64,000 nt of DNA from assembly GCA_021794095.1 (NCBI GenBank), contig JAJYRN010000005.1:124001-188000 (forward strand), in the 5' to 3' direction. The notes beneath the pieces are model-generated. The model had not been told where the DNA came from. It saw only the letters and a list, made by a program, of their open reading frames with translations, and did no database searches. Origin of the DNA: Acidobacteriota bacterium (GTDB lineage Bacteria; Acidobacteriota; Holophagae; Holophagales; Holophagaceae). Shown in pieces: positions 44,760 through 53,818 of the stretch. Made by a program: the position numbers and the translations under genes. Numbering within the stretch: position 1 is the first letter of the stretch; each line of letters opens with the position of its first letter.

Positions 44760-46334
44760 TTGACCCCGACCCAGCGCGCCATCCAGCGGCTTCCGGCCCA
44801 TCTCCGACGCTACGTGGTGGACCAGGATCCCGGCGCGTATACCCCCAGGGATCAGGCTGTGTGGCGGCACATCCTTCACAAACTCGCCGCCCACCTCGGC
44901 GAGCGGGCCCACGAAAGCTACCGGGCTGGACTCACGGCCACGGGCATCGGCCTGGACCGCATCCCCAGCCTGAATGAGATGAACCTGAAGCTGGAACAGC
45001 TGGGCTGGTCTGCGGTGGCCGTGCGGGGCTTCATTCCTCCGGCGGTGTTCACCGAGTTGCAGTCTCTGGGCGTGCTGGCGATCGCCGCAGACATCCGCAG
45101 CCCCGAGCACATCGAGTACACGCCGGCCCCGGACATCGTGCATGAAAGCGCGGGCCATGCGCCCATCCTCGCGGACCGCCGCTACGCCGAGTACCTGAAG
45201 CGCTGCGGGGAGGCCGGATTCCGCGCCATCGCCAGCGTGGAGGACCAGGCGGTGTACGAAGCGATCCGGAACCTCAGCGTGGTGAAGGAGGATCCCAGCG
45301 CCACGCCCGGAGAGACCTGGCTGGCCGAGGAGCGGCTGCGCGCGGCCTCCGCCAGTCGCCGCTACGTGAGCGAGAGCACCCGGGCCAGCCGCCTCTACTG
45401 GTGGACGGCGGAATACGGCCTGGTGGGCAGCCTTGACGCCCCCCGCATCTACGGCGCGGGCCTGCTCAGCAGCCTGGGCGAGTCCGCCCACTGCCTGACC
45501 CCCGCCGTGCGCAAGCTCCCCCTGGACCTCACCTGCGCCGACACCGAGTACGACATCACGCGGATGCAGCCTCAGCTCTTCGTGGCCCGGGACTTCGACC
45601 AGCTCTTCGTGGTGCTGGAAGCCTTCGAGGCCACGCTGGCGTGGAAGCGCGGTGGGGACTTCGGCCTGGAGGAGGCCCTCCGGGCCCGCACCGTGAACCA
45701 CCTCGCCTTGGACGACGGCTTGGAGCTCACGGCCCGTGTGGTGGAGCGCGTGCAGGCCACCCGGCCCCTCTCGCCCGATCTCGCAACCTCTCTGGTGCGC
45801 CTGGAGGGCCCCGTTCTGCTTTCCCGCTTGGGACAGTCCGTGGGACGCCCCTGGCCCGGCCAAGCCCTGGTGGCCTTCGGCACGGGCATCCTGCCCGAGC
45901 ACGGGGCCTTCAGCCTCGAGCTGTCCACCGGCCTCTCCCTCACCGGCTTCCGCATCGGTGAGCACGAAGTGATCAACCTGCGGGCCCACCAGGGCAGCCG
46001 CCCACTGGACATTCCGAGCTGGGCCCTCCTCATCCTCAGCGCCAGCCTGCCCTCCGTCGCCGGAGGCCCCGCCGATCCGGGCGCATGGGACCGCTGGTTC
46101 GGCGCGCAGAATGCCTTCGCCGAAGGCAACGCTGAGGCCGAAGCCCGGGCCCGTAAAGCTGAGGCCCTGCCTGCGGATGTGGCGGCGCTCTATGACGAGG
46201 TGCGGCGGACCCGGGAGGCCGGAACCCCCGATGCCGGGATCCTCGCCACCCTTGAAGCCCGCGCCGCAGCCCATCCTGGCGAGTGGCTCCTGAAGGCGGA
46301 ACTCACCGAACTTCAACTGGAGGTAGCACGATGA
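44760..46334 (+). CDS. phhA: Phenylalanine 4-hydroxylase (aromatic amino acid hydroxylase) with long C-terminal extension
   Basis: 524 aa from a TTG start with GGAGG 6 nt upstream; upstream ATGs lack a ribosome-binding site. Residues 1-290 form the aromatic amino acid hydroxylase domain: YTPAPDIVHESAGHAPILAD supplies iron ligands His128 and His133, and WWTAEYGLVG supplies Glu218. The remaining 230 residues are a beta-rich then helical region with no motif I recognise; a classic bacterial PhhA stops near 290. It hydroxylates Phe to Tyr with tetrahydropterin. The pterin dehydratase gene overlaps it by 4 bp, and homogentisate genes follow. Confidence 0.92.
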   Translation: MTPTQRAIQRLPAHLRRYVVDQDPGAYTPRDQAVWRHILHKLAAHLGERAHESYRAGLTATGIGLDRIPSLNEMNLKLEQLGWSAVAVRGFIPPAVFTELQSLGVLAIAADIRSPEHIEYTPAPDIVHESAGHAPILADRRYAEYLKRCGEAGFRAIASVEDQAVYEAIRNLSVVKEDPSATPGETWLAEERLRAASASRRYVSESTRASRLYWWTAEYGLVGSLDAPRIYGAGLLSSLGESAHCLTPAVRKLPLDLTCADTEYDITRMQPQLFVARDFDQLFVVLEAFEATLAWKRGGDFGLEEALRARTVNHLALDDGLELTARVVERVQATRPLSPDLATSLVRLEGPVLLSRLGQSVGRPWPGQALVAFGTGILPEHGAFSLELSTGLSLTGFRIGEHEVINLRAHQGSRPLDIPSWALLILSASLPSVAGGPADPGAWDRWFGAQNAFAEGNAEAEARARKAEALPADVAALYDEVRRTREAGTPDAGILATLEARAAAHPGEWLLKAELTELQLEVAR

Positions 46335-46573
46335 CCTGGATTGAACGCGACGGGGCCCTGCACCGCGAGATCCGCACCCCCGACTTCATCACTGCCTTCC
46401 GGCTCGTGGAGACCCTCGTGCCGCTCGCCGAGGCCGCGAACCACCACCCGGATGTGGCTTTCGGCTGGGGCTACCTCCGCATCACCCTCACCACCCACGA
46501 CGCCGGCGGCGTCACCGACGCGGACCGGCGCATGGCCGAGCGCCTGGACGCCGCGCTTACATCCCACCCATGA
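46331..46573 (+). CDS. phhB: Pterin-4a-carbinolamine dehydratase
   Basis: 80 aa, ATGA overlap with phh[20 protein letters not shown] and [17 protein letters not shown] are the family core (HHP catalytic pair, THxxGGxTxxD). It regenerates the pterin cofactor after PhhA turnover. Short for the family because the N-terminal helix is trimmed, but complete in its active site. Confidence 0.94.
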   Translation: MTWIERDGALHREIRTPDFITAFRLVETLVPLAEAANHHPDVAFGWGYLRITLTTHDAGGVTDADRRMAERLDAALTSHP

Positions 46574-46586
46574 GGGGTCTGCTTCC

Positions 46587-47897
46587 ATGTTGAACGGCGT
46601 GTGCTACAACTCGGGATTCGGAAACAGTTTTGAGACGGAGGCCCTACCAGGCGCGCTCCCGGTAGGCCGCAACTCGCCCCAACGCTGCGCCTACGGGCTG
46701 TACGCAGAGCAGATTTCCGGCTCTGCATTCACTGCGCCTCGCGCGGTCAACGCACGCAGCTGGCTCTATCGCATCCGCCCCACGCTGCAGCACTGGGGAC
46801 GCATGGAGACGTGTGACAGCGGCGACTGGCGGACAGCACCGTGTGTCGAAGTCGAACTCCCGCCCGCGCCCATGCGCTGGAGTCCCATCGTTTCGGACGG
46901 GAAGCCCGCCTCCTTCATCGAAGGCATTCACACCATCACGACCGCGGGCGATGCCGGCGCAATTACCGGGATGGCCGCCCACATCTACAGCGCCACCCGC
47001 TCGATGCAGGACGAGTTCTTCTACGATGCAGACGGTGAACTGCTCATCGTGCCGCAGCAGGGCCGGATCCGCCTGCACACCGAGTTCGGCATCCTGGACC
47101 TCGAACCTGCGGAGATCGCGGTGATCCCGCGCGGCGTCAAATTCTCGGTGGGCCTGCCCGAGGGATCCGCCAGCGGGTACATCTGCGAGAACTACGGCGG
47201 CAGGTTCACGCTGCCGGAGCGCGGTCCCATCGGCGCGAACGGCCTCGCGAACCCGCGGGACTTCCTGACGCCTGTCGCCGCCTACGAAGACGCGGAAGCT
47301 CCCTGCCAGCTGTTCGTGAAGTGGGGTGGCTCGCTCTGGAAGACGGCTCTTGACCACTCGCCGCTCGATGTCGTCGCGTGGCACGGGAACTACGCGCCGT
47401 ACAAGTACGATCTGCGCAGGTTTTCCCCGGTGGGTCCGCTGCTCTTCGACCATGCCGATCCCAGTATCTTCACCGTGCTCACCGCACCGTCGGAGACACC
47501 CGGCACGGCGAATATGGACTTCGTATGTTTTCCAGACCGGTGGCTTGTCGCAGAGAACACGTTCCGGCCGCCCTGGTACCACATGAATGTCATGAGCGAG
47601 TTCATGGGGCTCATCTACGGCAAGTACGACGCCAAGCCTCAAGGCTTCGAGCCCGGTGGCTTTTCGCTCCACAACATGATGGTGCCGCACGGCCCGGACA
47701 TGGACGCCTTCGAGACCGCAAGCCAGATGGAACTCGAGCCGCAAAAGCTCGTGGATACGATGGCCTTCATGTTCGAGACCCGACTGCTCCAGCGCGTGAC
47801 GCGCTACGCGGCACAGTCGCCCGCCCTCCAGCGGGACTACGCAGACTACGGGCAGAAGTTGCAGAAACGATTCACGCCACCCGCGGGGCACGCGTGA
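46587..47897 (+). CDS. hmgA: Homogentisate 1,2-dioxygenase
   Basis: 436 aa. [20 protein letters not shown] at the N-terminus, [24 protein letters not shown]-type iron site ([14 protein letters not shown]) and [13 protein letters not shown] carry the His and Glu ligands. It opens the homogentisate ring to maleylacetoacetate. It follows phhB by 13 bp. Confidence 0.97.
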   Translation: MLNGVCYNSGFGNSFETEALPGALPVGRNSPQRCAYGLYAEQISGSAFTAPRAVNARSWLYRIRPTLQHWGRMETCDSGDWRTAPCVEVELPPAPMRWSPIVSDGKPASFIEGIHTITTAGDAGAITGMAAHIYSATRSMQDEFFYDADGELLIVPQQGRIRLHTEFGILDLEPAEIAVIPRGVKFSVGLPEGSASGYICENYGGRFTLPERGPIGANGLANPRDFLTPVAAYEDAEAPCQLFVKWGGSLWKTALDHSPLDVVAWHGNYAPYKYDLRRFSPVGPLLFDHADPSIFTVLTAPSETPGTANMDFVCFPDRWLVAENTFRPPWYHMNVMSEFMGLIYGKYDAKPQGFEPGGFSLHNMMVPHGPDMDAFETASQMELEPQKLVDTMAFMFETRLLQRVTRYAAQSPALQRDYADYGQKLQKRFTPPAGHA

Positions 47898-49240
47898 TGC
47901 CCCCCTATTTTAATGACGCCTGCGATGGGACCCATGATCCGCAGCTGCGGTCCTGGGTTGGCGACGCCAGTGGCCACGCCGACTTTCCCATCCAGAATCT
48001 TCCGCTCGGCGTCTTCCGCCCGCGAGGTGCGGAGCCGCAGGCCGGGATTGCCATCGGGGATCATATCCTCTCCATCCCTGCGCTCCTGGACGCCGGACTG
48101 CTCGAAGGCGACGCCCTCACCGCAGGTCGCGCGGCTGCGCAAGGCCCCACACTCAATCCACTGCTCGAACTCGGCGCCCCCTGCCGGCAAGCCCTGCGTG
48201 CGGCGGTATCAAGGCTCCTTGCCGAAGGCTCACCGCAGCGACCCAACCTGCTCCATCTGGCGGCTGACTGCGAGTTGCTGCTGCCCGCGCACGTCGGCGA
48301 CTACACCGACTTCTACGCCGGCATCCACCACGCCTTGAATGTCGGCAGGCTCTTTCGCCCGGACAATCCGCTGCTGCCGAACTACAAGTGGGTGCCCATC
48401 GGTTATCACGGCCGGAGCTCGTCCCTGCGTCCGTCGGGCGCGCCGGTGCGTCGTCCGCACGGGCAACGCAAGCTGCCAGACGAGCCAGTACCCACGTTCG
48501 GCCCCGCCCGTCATCTCGACTTCGAGCTGGAGCTCGGAGTGTGGATTGGCCCCGGCAACCGCCTCGGCGAACCCATCGCCATTGACGCCGCTGAGGGCAG
48601 CATCGCCGGCTACGGCCTCCTCAACGATTGGTCAGCCCGCGACCTCCAGTCCTGGGAGTACCAACCGCTAGGCCCCTTCCTTGCCAAGAGCTTTCAAACC
48701 ACGGTCTCGCCTTGGATCATCACGCCCGAGGCCCTGGCACCCTTCCGCCAGCCCCAGCTGCCACGCAGCACGGAGGATCCCCAGCCACTGCCGTACCTGC
48801 TCTCGGACTCCGATCAGCGAAGCGGTGCGCTCAACGTTGCGCTCGAGGTATTCCTGCTCACCGACGCCATGCGCCAGGCCGGCCTGGCGCCGCAACGCAT
48901 CACCGCCAGCCATGCGGAGAGCCTCTACTGGACCCCCGCCCAGCTTGTCACGCACCACGCCTCGAATGGCTGCAACCTCTGTGCCGGGGATCTGCTCGGG
49001 ACGGGAACGATTTCATCCGCCGATCCGACCGGCTACGGGTCGCTGCTGGAGATCACCCGTTCTGGACGTCAGCCGCTGAGGCTCGCCTCCGGCGAGGAGC
49101 GCCGCTTCCTGGAGGACGGTGACGAGGTCATTCTGCGCGCGCGTGCAAGCCGCGTGGGATTCGTCTCCATCGGCTTCGGCGCCTGTCGCGCCGTCGTCAC
49201 ACCTGCGTACAACGAAGGGGGGAACGCATGTCACGCCTAG
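47897..49240 (+). CDS. fahA: Fumarylacetoacetase
   Basis: 447 aa, ATG sharing one base with the hmgA stop (TGATG). Motifs: DYTDFYAGIHHALNVGRLFR, YKWVPIGYHGRSSSLRPSG, LDFELELGVWIG (metal-binding acidic residues), LLNDWSARDLQSWEYQPLGP and ASNGCNLCAGDLLGTGTIS. It cleaves fumarylacetoacetate to fumarate and acetoacetate, the last step of tyrosine degradation. Its 3' end overlaps the DinB-family gene by 13 bp. Confidence 0.97.
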   Translation: MPPYFNDACDGTHDPQLRSWVGDASGHADFPIQNLPLGVFRPRGAEPQAGIAIGDHILSIPALLDAGLLEGDALTAGRAAAQGPTLNPLLELGAPCRQALRAAVSRLLAEGSPQRPNLLHLAADCELLLPAHVGDYTDFYAGIHHALNVGRLFRPDNPLLPNYKWVPIGYHGRSSSLRPSGAPVRRPHGQRKLPDEPVPTFGPARHLDFELELGVWIGPGNRLGEPIAIDAAEGSIAGYGLLNDWSARDLQSWEYQPLGPFLAKSFQTTVSPWIITPEALAPFRQPQLPRSTEDPQPLPYLLSDSDQRSGALNVALEVFLLTDAMRQAGLAPQRITASHAESLYWTPAQLVTHHASNGCNLCAGDLLGTGTISSADPTGYGSLLEITRSGRQPLRLASGEERRFLEDGDEVILRARASRVGFVSIGFGACRAVVTPAYNEGGNACHA

Positions 49241-49734
49241 CCGCAGCCGCCACCGCCATCAAGGCAACCGCGCAGCAGATCAACGACATCACCCGTCCGC
49301 TGCCCCGCGCGGTTCTCGTCTGGCGGCCGTCCCCCGAGGTGTGGTCCATCCTGGACAATCTTGCGCACATCGAAGAGTTCATTCCGTTCTGGGTGGGCGA
49401 GATCCACGCGATGCTCGCCCAGCCGCCGCAGCCCTGGGGCCGGGATCAGCGCCACGCGGGTCGTCTCGCAGCCGTGCGCGACACCTCGGAACGCGACCTC
49501 GCGGAGCTGCTGGCCCACATCCAGGCCGCCTCCGCGGAGGCCTCCAGGTTCCTGCGCTCGCTCGACGAGACCCAGCTCGATATCGAGGCCCCCAGCCGCA
49601 ATCCGCGGTGGGCCATCAAGCCCGTGAGCTTCGTCGTGGAGACCCTGCTCGTCAAGCATCTCAGCGACCATCGCGAGCAGATCCAACGCAACCTTCGACA
49701 GCATCGTGAAGCGACCATCGGCACCCAGGGGTGA
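49228..49734 (+). CDS. DinB-fold protein, candidate thiol-dependent maleylacetoacetate isomerase
   Basis: 168 aa four-helix DinB/YfiT-type protein. The putative metal triad is His47 (DNLAHIEEF) and the HxxxH pair His144/His148 ([11 protein letters not shown]), the arrangement of DinB-family metalloproteins. The superfamily includes bacillithiol S-transferases and the mycothiol-dependent maleylpyruvate isomerase. It overlaps fahA and the CoA-transferase gene, inside a homogentisate operon that has no glutathione-type maleylacetoacetate isomerase. That role is inference from context; a general DinB thiol transferase unrelated to the pathway is the alternative. Confidence 0.75.
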   Translation: MSRLAAAATAIKATAQQINDITRPLPRAVLVWRPSPEVWSILDNLAHIEEFIPFWVGEIHAMLAQPPQPWGRDQRHAGRLAAVRDTSERDLAELLAHIQAASAEASRFLRSLDETQLDIEAPSRNPRWAIKPVSFVVETLLVKHLSDHREQIQRNLRQHREATIGTQG

Positions 49735-50444
49735 GCATGTCTGCAAGTCGTCCAATACCAGGCATCGAGATCACGCCTGAGGCCAAGCGCAGGCGCATCG
49801 CCAGGCGAGCTGCGCTGGAACTGCGCGACGGCGACTACGTCAATCTCGGCATCGGCTTGCCCACGCTGATTGCGAATCATCTCCCGCCCGGCCTCGAGAT
49901 CACGCTGCAGTCCGAAAATGGCATGCTCGGACTGGGCCCCTACCCCTTCGATGACGAGGTGGATCCCGACCTCATCAACGCCGGCAAGGAGACCGTGACG
50001 GCGCTCCCCTCGACCGCCTTCTTCTCGTCGGCCGACGCCTTTGCCATGATCCGCGGCGGCCACATGGACGTCACCATCCTCGGCGCGATGGAGGTTGATC
50101 AGTACGGCAGTCTCGCCAACTGGACCATCCCCGGAAAGATGGTGAAGGGCATGGGTGGCGCGATGGACCTCGTCGCCGGGACCCGGCGCGTCATCGTGGC
50201 CATGGAGCACACCACCAAGGACGGCGCGCCACGGATCGTGCGCCGTTGCACGTTGCCGCTCACGGGCGTTGGCGTCGTGCAGACCATCATCACCGAGCTG
50301 GCTGTCATCCGCATGCGCGACCAGCGCCTATGCCTCGATGAGCTGATGCCGGGTTGCACGGTGGAGCAGGTGATCGCGAACACGGACGCCGAGCTGCATG
50401 TGTCCGAATCCCTTGTGATACGCAACGAAACGGACCTGGCATGA
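49731..50444 (+). CDS. scoB: 3-oxoacid (acetoacetate) CoA-transferase subunit B
   Basis: 237 aa; GTG start overlapping the upstream stop (GTGA), with ATG 49737 as alternative. [31 protein letters not shown] (SENG with the catalytic Glu) and [14 protein letters not shown] are subunit-B motifs. With subunit A it activates acetoacetate using succinyl-CoA (or acetyl-CoA). Confidence 0.94.
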   Translation: MSMSASRPIPGIEITPEAKRRRIARRAALELRDGDYVNLGIGLPTLIANHLPPGLEITLQSENGMLGLGPYPFDDEVDPDLINAGKETVTALPSTAFFSSADAFAMIRGGHMDVTILGAMEVDQYGSLANWTIPGKMVKGMGGAMDLVAGTRRVIVAMEHTTKDGAPRIVRRCTLPLTGVGVVQTIITELAVIRMRDQRLCLDELMPGCTVEQVIANTDAELHVSESLVIRNETDLA

Positions 50445-51139
50445 ACAAAGTCTTCCCCTCGTCCGACGCGGCCATCCACGACATCCCCGATGGCGCCACG
50501 CTGATGCTCGGCGGATTCGGTCTGTGCGGGATCCCGGAAAACCTCATCGCAGCGCTCGTCCGCTCTGGCCGTCGCGGCCTGCGAACCATCTCCAACAATA
50601 TGGGTGTGGACGACTTTGGCATGGGACGCCTGCTCGCGGCCGGCCAGATTGATTCGCACATCGGCAGCTACGTCGGCGAAAACAAGCTGCTCGAGTCCCT
50701 CGTCATCGCCGGCACCCTGGATGTCACGTTGGTTCCGCAGGGGACGCTTGCCGAGCGCATCCGCGCAGCCGGTGCGGGTATCCCCGCCTTCTACACGGCC
50801 ACCGGTGTAGGTACGGTTGTTGCGGAGGGCAAAGAGACCCGGGTCTTCGCTGGTCGAACCTACCTGCTGGAGGAGGCGCTCTACGCCGACTTCGCACTCA
50901 TCAAGGCATGGAAGGGAGACCGCAGCGGCAACCTCATCTATCGCAAGACGGCGCGCAACTTCAATCCCATGATGGCGACTGCGGCCCGCGTCACCATCGC
51001 CGAGGTGGAAGAGCTCGTCGAACCGGGCGAACTCGATCCCGATGCCATTGTGACGCCGGGTGTCTACGTGGATCGCATCATCCAAGGCGGGCGCTACGAG
51101 AAACGCATCGAGCGAAGGGTCGCCCGTCCGCGAACGTGA
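50441..51139 (+). CDS. scoA: 3-oxoacid (acetoacetate) CoA-transferase subunit A
   Basis: 232 aa, ATGA overlap with subunit [43 protein letters not shown] and [12 protein letters not shown] define the alpha subunit. The order B then A is reversed from E. coli atoDA. It takes acetoacetate from fumarylacetoacetase into acetoacetyl-CoA for thiolysis. Last gene of the operon. Confidence 0.94.
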   Translation: MNKVFPSSDAAIHDIPDGATLMLGGFGLCGIPENLIAALVRSGRRGLRTISNNMGVDDFGMGRLLAAGQIDSHIGSYVGENKLLESLVIAGTLDVTLVPQGTLAERIRAAGAGIPAFYTATGVGTVVAEGKETRVFAGRTYLLEEALYADFALIKAWKGDRSGNLIYRKTARNFNPMMATAARVTIAEVEELVEPGELDPDAIVTPGVYVDRIIQGGRYEKRIERRVARPRT

Positions 51140-51201
51140 GCCGTTGCGCCCGGCGCCGACCTGCGCGCTATCCGCGATTTCGATCCCGACCGGCACGAGA
51201 A

Positions 51202-51219
51202 AGCCCCCTTTCGGGGGCT
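51202..51219 (-). terminator. Terminator of the tRNA-Gly/tRNA-Cys transcript
   Basis: On the minus strand AGCCCCC-GAAA-GGGGGCT is followed by TTCTC, 3 nt after the tRNA-Cys CCA. It may also close the CoA-transferase transcript from the other side. Confidence 0.7.
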
Positions 51220-51222
51220 GAC

Positions 51223-51297
51223 TGGAGGCGCCGATCGGAATCGAACCGATGAATGGCAGATTTGCAGTCTGCAGCCTTACCACTTGGCTACGGCGCC
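51223..51297 (-). tRNA. tRNA-Cys (GCA)
   Basis: 75 nt with encoded CCA. Acceptor GGCGCCG/CGGCGCC with T discriminator, anticodon stem-loop GCAGA-CTGCAAA-TCTGC giving GCA, T arm TCGGTTCGATTCCGA. Second of two tRNAs transcribed together. Confidence 0.95.
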
Positions 51298-51320
51298 TGG
51301 GATCCTGTGGTCTGAAACAG

Positions 51321-51343
51321 CCCGGGCCGCGAGGCGGCCCGGG
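51321..51343 (-). other. Perfect hairpin between the two tRNAs
   Basis: CCCGGGCCGC and GCGGCCCGGG form a 10-bp stem with a 3-nt loop in the 49-bp spacer. Without a T-run it is more likely a processing or folding insulator than a terminator. Confidence 0.55.
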
Positions 51344-51346
51344 TGG

Positions 51347-51421
<75 letters not shown>

Positions 51422-51432
51422 ATCAGACCTAG

Positions 51433-51461
51433 ATCCTAGCAATGGGCGCCGTGGGGGTCAA
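51433..51461 (-). promoter_or_regulatory. tRNA-Gly/Cys promoter
   Basis: On the minus strand TTGACC, exactly 17 bp, then TAGGAT, with transcription expected to begin just before the tRNA-Gly 5' end. The -35 overlaps the last codon of fur. Confidence 0.7.
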
Positions 51462-51892
51462 CGGTCTTTTTCGGAGCGGCAGGCGGGGCAAAGGCCAAAG
51501 AGGAGGAGTTGGTGGCGGGTGATCCGGAAGCCGGACCGGCGTTCCATCTCGGCAAACGAGGACTCTATCCCGCAGGCCTCCACCTCTGTGGTCCGGCCGC
51601 AGTGCTCGCATTGCAGATGATGGTGATGGTGCCGGGATTCACAGCGCACGAAGCGCATGACCTGGTCGCCGCCTTGGATGCTCTCTGCCCACCCCTCCTG
51701 GACGAAGCGTTCGAGGTTCCTGTAAATGGTAGGCAGGCCTGAACGACGCTCGGGCATGCGCTCCCAGATCTCTTCGACCGACAGGGGCCGGTCCGAATCA
51801 CCCAGTACGCGGAGAATGCCTTGGCGCTGGGGCGTCTGCCGCATGCCAGCGGCCCGCAGGGAAGGTGATGGAGAGGGCCCCGGGGAACTCAT
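51458..51892 (-). CDS. Fur-family metalloregulator
   Basis: 144 aa; the start at 51892 has a CTGGAG ribosome-binding site, and an internal Met at residue 17 is the alternative. Winged helix MRQTPQRQGILRVL, SVEEIWERM, GLPTIYRNLERFVQEGW; then ESRHHHHHLQCEHCGRTTEV with the His-rich regulatory site and first CxxC, and LCPAC near the end with the second CxxC structural zinc. It could be Fur, Zur or PerR; no operator can be assigned. It diverges from a histidine kinase gene. Confidence 0.93.
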   Translation of the reverse strand: MSSPGPSPSPSLRAAGMRQTPQRQGILRVLGDSDRPLSVEEIWERMPERRSGLPTIYRNLERFVQEGWAESIQGGDQVMRFVRCESRHHHHHLQCEHCGRTTEVEACGIESSFAEMERRSGFRITRHQLLLFGLCPACRSEKDR

Positions 51893-51929
51893 GACTCCAG
51901 AATGACAGATTCGGGCATGCTTACGGCAT

Positions 51930-53609
51930 ATGCTCCCCCTCCCTCAAGGGCATCCCGAGGCTCCGGAGAATGCCCCGCCTTTCCTGCCCCTCAGCTTCAG
52001 GTTCTTCGCGACCCTTGGTCTGCTCGTGCTTCATCTGGCTCTCCCTGCGGAGGTTCGAGCTGGAGGCCCTGGGGAATGGCTGTATCTATCGGCGTTGTGT
52101 GCTCTGCTCCTCGAATCCATCTGGGAAGCAGGCAGGGGGACACGAAGCCAGGGGCGCCTGTTCCCGACGCCCTCCCTGCCCTGGATCCGCTGGAATCTCG
52201 CACTGGACCTGGGGCTCGTCACCCTGGTCATCGCCTACCAGGGGGTTGCCCAGGAACGCTTCTCGACCCTCTACATCTTCCCGGTGCTGGCATCGGCCTT
52301 CTACCTCGGCACCGTGGAGATCGTCTGGATTGGCGTTCTGTCGGCCTTTACCCATATCGCCTTGGTGGGGGGCTTTGTCACGGGGATCCTCCCGGCCTTC
52401 GGGGAATCCACCGCTGCCCGCCACCTCGAATCGAGCCAGATGGCCTTCATCCTCGGGTTGGCGTCCCTGCAGATTTTCGCCGCAACCCTTGTGGTGGTGC
52501 TCATCCGCAGGAACATCGAGCGTCTCAAGACGGATCTCAGCGCCACGGAGGCCGCGGTGGACGAACTGTCCGCGCTGCACCGGCGGGTGGTGGAATCCAT
52601 GACCTCGGGGCTCATCACCCTGGATCTCCAGGATCGGATCACTTCCGCCAACCCCGCCGCTGAAGCCATCCTGGCGGTTCCGGTCCCGCCGGGGCGGTTG
52701 ATCCAGGAACTCCTCCCCCTGGACCAACCCCTGGGCCAGTTGCAGCCGGGCCGTGAACACCGGTTCGAATTCACCCTGCGCACAGAGAATCAGGGCACCC
52801 GCGTCCTCGGCGGGCATCTGGCCTCCCTCCGGACTTCGGATGGCAAAACCACGGGTCGCCTCCTGCTGTTTCAGGATTTGACGGAACTCAAGGCCCTGGC
52901 CGAGCGCACCCGCATCAGCGAGCGGCTTGCCACGGTGGGCCAACTGGCTGCGGGTCTGGCCCATGAATTGAGGAATCCGCTCGCGTCCATCAGTGGGTGC
53001 GTTCAGTTGCTCCAGAAACCGGTACCAGGGGAGGACATCCAGGGGCGGGTTCTGGGCATCCTCGAACGAGAGGCCCAGCGCGTGAACGCCATCGTGACGG
53101 ATTTCCTGGACTTCGCACGTCCAGGCCCCGGCGAACGCCAGCGGATCGCCCTTCCTCCAACGATGGAGGATGCGCGGGCCAGCTGGGAGATGGATCCACG
53201 AACGGCGGGCCTCTTCCTGGCCATGGAACCGGTACCGGAGGTGGCCTTCGAGGGGGATCCTCACGCCATCCACCGGGTGCTCATGAACCTCCTCAGCAAC
53301 GCCCGGAAGGCGCTCGCAGGGCACCCTGCGCCCCAGGTCCAGATCCGGTTCCAGCGCCGGGATGACGAGGTCGAGTTGGTGGTGGCCGATAACGGCTGTG
53401 GGATGAGCCAGGATCAGCTCGATCGGCTCTTCGTTCCCTTCGCCGGTGGTTTCGAGGAAGGATCCGGACTCGGGATGAGCCTGGTCTTCAAACTCACCCA
53501 GGAGATGGGTTGGCATCTGGACGTCCAGAGCTGGCCCGGGACCGGCACGGAAGTCCATTTGACCATGCCGATTTTTCCTCTCTCACGAACCGTGGCAGAG
53601 TCTGCTTGA
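51930..53609 (+). CDS. PAS-domain sensor histidine kinase (NtrB/PilS-like)
   Basis: 559 aa. Six or so hydrophobic helices in the first 200 residues, a coiled coil (NIERLKTDLSATEAAVDELS), a PAS domain (VVESMTSGLITLDLQDRITS), HisKA with GLAHELRNPLASISG, and HATPase_c with LMNLLSNARKAL (N box), VADNGCGMS (G1) and GSGLGMSLV (G2). The membrane-PAS-HisKA order resembles PilS. No response-regulator gene lies beside it, so the partner is elsewhere. The divergent Fur gene shares the short upstream region. Confidence 0.93.
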   Translation: MLPLPQGHPEAPENAPPFLPLSFRFFATLGLLVLHLALPAEVRAGGPGEWLYLSALCALLLESIWEAGRGTRSQGRLFPTPSLPWIRWNLALDLGLVTLVIAYQGVAQERFSTLYIFPVLASAFYLGTVEIVWIGVLSAFTHIALVGGFVTGILPAFGESTAARHLESSQMAFILGLASLQIFAATLVVVLIRRNIERLKTDLSATEAAVDELSALHRRVVESMTSGLITLDLQDRITSANPAAEAILAVPVPPGRLIQELLPLDQPLGQLQPGREHRFEFTLRTENQGTRVLGGHLASLRTSDGKTTGRLLLFQDLTELKALAERTRISERLATVGQLAAGLAHELRNPLASISGCVQLLQKPVPGEDIQGRVLGILEREAQRVNAIVTDFLDFARPGPGERQRIALPPTMEDARASWEMDPRTAGLFLAMEPVPEVAFEGDPHAIHRVLMNLLSNARKALAGHPAPQVQIRFQRRDDEVELVVADNGCGMSQDQLDRLFVPFAGGFEEGSGLGMSLVFKLTQEMGWHLDVQSWPGTGTEVHLTMPIFPLSRTVAESA

Positions 53610-53818
53610 TTGCTCTAAACTTCCACCAGCATTCAAGCATCCAACCTGTATGCAATCTCCCTTGCGGGGTTCCTGCGGCTCCTGCCAAAGTGGCCTCATC
53701 TCCTTTGCTTTCCGTGCAGTCATCGGCCCTGGTGCGCGACCTGTCCAGAGTGGCAAGGAGGCCCCGCAGGGCAGACCCTTGACAGGTTTTCGTTGTTATC
53801 TCGTCGCCAGGATTCCCC

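Noticed and set aside
49228-49734. DNA-damage-inducible function for the DinB-family gene
   Set aside because: The DinB family name is historical; operon context points to thiol chemistry in tyrosine degradation instead.
53779-53807. TTGACA upstream of hfq as a promoter
   Set aside because: No acceptable -10 at 16-18 bp; only a TTATCT at 11 bp spacing.
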